Shown in pieces: positions 63,366-64,000 of a DNA stretch of 64,000 nucleotides (positions within the stretch are counted from its first letter, which is position 1; each line of letters starts with the position of its first letter). Both the position numbers and the translations under genes were made by a program. A model generated the notes under the pieces. The model did not search any database. It had not been told where the DNA came from and saw only the letters and a list, made by a program, of their open reading frames with translations. This stretch comes from Aphanomyces cochlioides (taxonomy: Eukaryota > Oomycota > Saprolegniomycetes > Saprolegniales > Verrucalvaceae). The stretch is from positions 1,054,001-1,118,000 of the forward strand of contig JAHQRK010000015.1 in NCBI GenBank assembly GCA_019828595.1, read 5' to 3'.

Positions 63366-64000
63366 TTACGACGGGACGCATTGAGAGTAGTAAGGGGAGT
63401 ATTGCTTGCACACCAAGCCTTGTTGGCACGACGTTGGGCCAGAGTAACCCTGACCACCACATTGGCCGTACACTGGGACGCTGCCACCACCACCACCGCC
63501 GTTCGAGGGAGGGGAACTCGTGGATGGAGATGGCGATGGGCGGTAGGTGTCCGGAGGAGGGGGCGATGGACGAGTGGTGACCGTTGGCGACGACGACGAA
63601 GGCGTGGGGGGTCCGCCACCACCGCCACCGCTCGACAATGGCACGCAGTTGATGTAGATTTGCCAGTCAGGGTTGTGGAGAGCCAACCAGTAGATCGTCA
63701 ATTGCTTGGCGTTCTTGCACGCTGACGAGCTCACCGCCATGTTGCCAGTAGGAATGTTCGTTGCGCAGTTGTCGTTTTGGTACACGCGTGTGTCGTCGCA
63801 CCAGAGCTCGCAAGGATCCATGTGGGATGGCGTGAAGCCTTCACCGTCGCCGTGGTGCCACTTGACAATGTTGTCGGAGGGGAAAGGCTTGGGGGTGCCA
63901 TTGGCGAGGGTGTTGCCGCAAGCACCGCACGAGGCAGGGTTTGCGGTGATGAAGGCCTTCAAGCTGTATTCAGGGCTGTTGTTGTATTGGTCTCCAGGGA
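63366..64000 (-). CDS. AA17-type LPMO (HGQL group) with one CBM1, 5' end outside the window
   Basis: The window shows the frame from [12 protein letters not shown] onwards. About 16 residues that paralogs have here (the NSAAFTAHFKSSSYAT region) are missing in frame, so the join reads [11 protein letters not shown]. The second copper motif is [10 protein letters not shown] rather than SHTGPCE, changing two residues next to the His. WQIYINC, a Gly-rich then Pro/Ser linker (GGGGGG before PPTPSSSS, then RPSPPPPD), and a CBM1 ([17 protein letters not shown]) follow, with TAA at 63366. The in-frame deletion removes part of the core, so activity is doubtful; the N-terminal His is outside the window. 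Confidence 0.85.
   Translation of the reverse strand, partial: PGDQYNNSPEYSLKAFITANPASCGACGNTLANGTPKPFPSDNIVKWHHGDGEGFTPSHMDPCELWCDDTRVYQNDNCATNIPTGNMAVSSSACKNAKQLTIYWLALHNPDWQIYINCVPLSSGGGGGGPPTPSSSSPTVTTRPSPPPPDTYRPSPSPSTSSPPSNGGGGGGSVPVYGQCGGQGYSGPTSCQQGLVCKQYSPYYSQCVPS

Noticed and set aside
1..64000. CRISPR arrays, operons, riboswitches or bacterial genes
   Set aside because: Introns, oomycete initiators, secretion signals and eukaryotic transposons show a nuclear genome; no spaced short repeats were seen.

Overview
The window looks like a plant-associated or saprotrophic oomycete of the Saprolegniales, most likely Aphanomyces; genus is inference. The evidence is (i) a dense cluster of secreted copper monooxygenase (LPMO) genes of the oomycete AA17 type, most of them fused to fungal-type cellulose-binding modules (CBM1); (ii) the oomycete core promoter (TCATT-type initiator followed by a CAATTT-like block) 20-40 bases before many of their start codons; (iii) very short (37-48 base) GT-AG introns in the non-LPMO genes; and (iv) a transposon set (PIF/Harbinger, Crypton, KDZ, Ty1/copia) seen in oomycetes.

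Layout. 1-7.6 kb: the 3' end of one CBM1 gene, then a 1.5-kb inverted repeat whose two arms carry the same broken LPMO gene, facing away from each other around a Harbinger transposon. 7.6-14.3 kb: no LPMO; a decayed KDZ transposase on the minus strand and an unrecognised six-exon gene. 14.3-16.6 kb: little found. 16.6-20.3 kb: one intact and one broken two-CBM1 LPMO. 20.7-24.8 kb: a small two-exon gene and a Crypton with a spliced tyrosine-recombinase gene. 24.8-34 kb: four LPMO genes (one broken, one whose stop codon was displaced by a Harbinger MITE) plus a secreted protein made of five CBM1 modules. 35.2-38.3 kb: a second inverted repeat with one intact and one frameshifted LPMO, converging on a 350-base loop. 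39-50.6 kb: a second LPMO subclade (mature start HGTL, motif NHPGPCE) with one intact gene, two copies sharing a one-base deletion, and four decayed copies. 51.3-64 kb: a third group (HGQL), with one intact gene, several broken ones, and a Ty1/copia fragment joined in frame to an LPMO.

Counting partial copies, about 23 LPMO loci are visible; six have an undisturbed full-length frame (16789, 26968, 33187, 37771 minus, 39363, 54247) and one more (29712 minus) is open with a transposon-derived tail. The encoded proteins are expected to be secreted: the LPMO module, whose copper site uses the N-terminal histidine and the histidine of SHxGPCE or NHPGPCE, would cut plant-wall polysaccharide oxidatively while CBM1 holds it on cellulose. 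The five-CBM1 protein would bind cellulose without a catalytic module. All LPMO genes are intronless and share two different upstream motifs by subclade. The picture is a gene family expanding and decaying by inverted duplication, gene conversion and transposon insertion. Many breaks are single-base indels, so some may be assembly errors.
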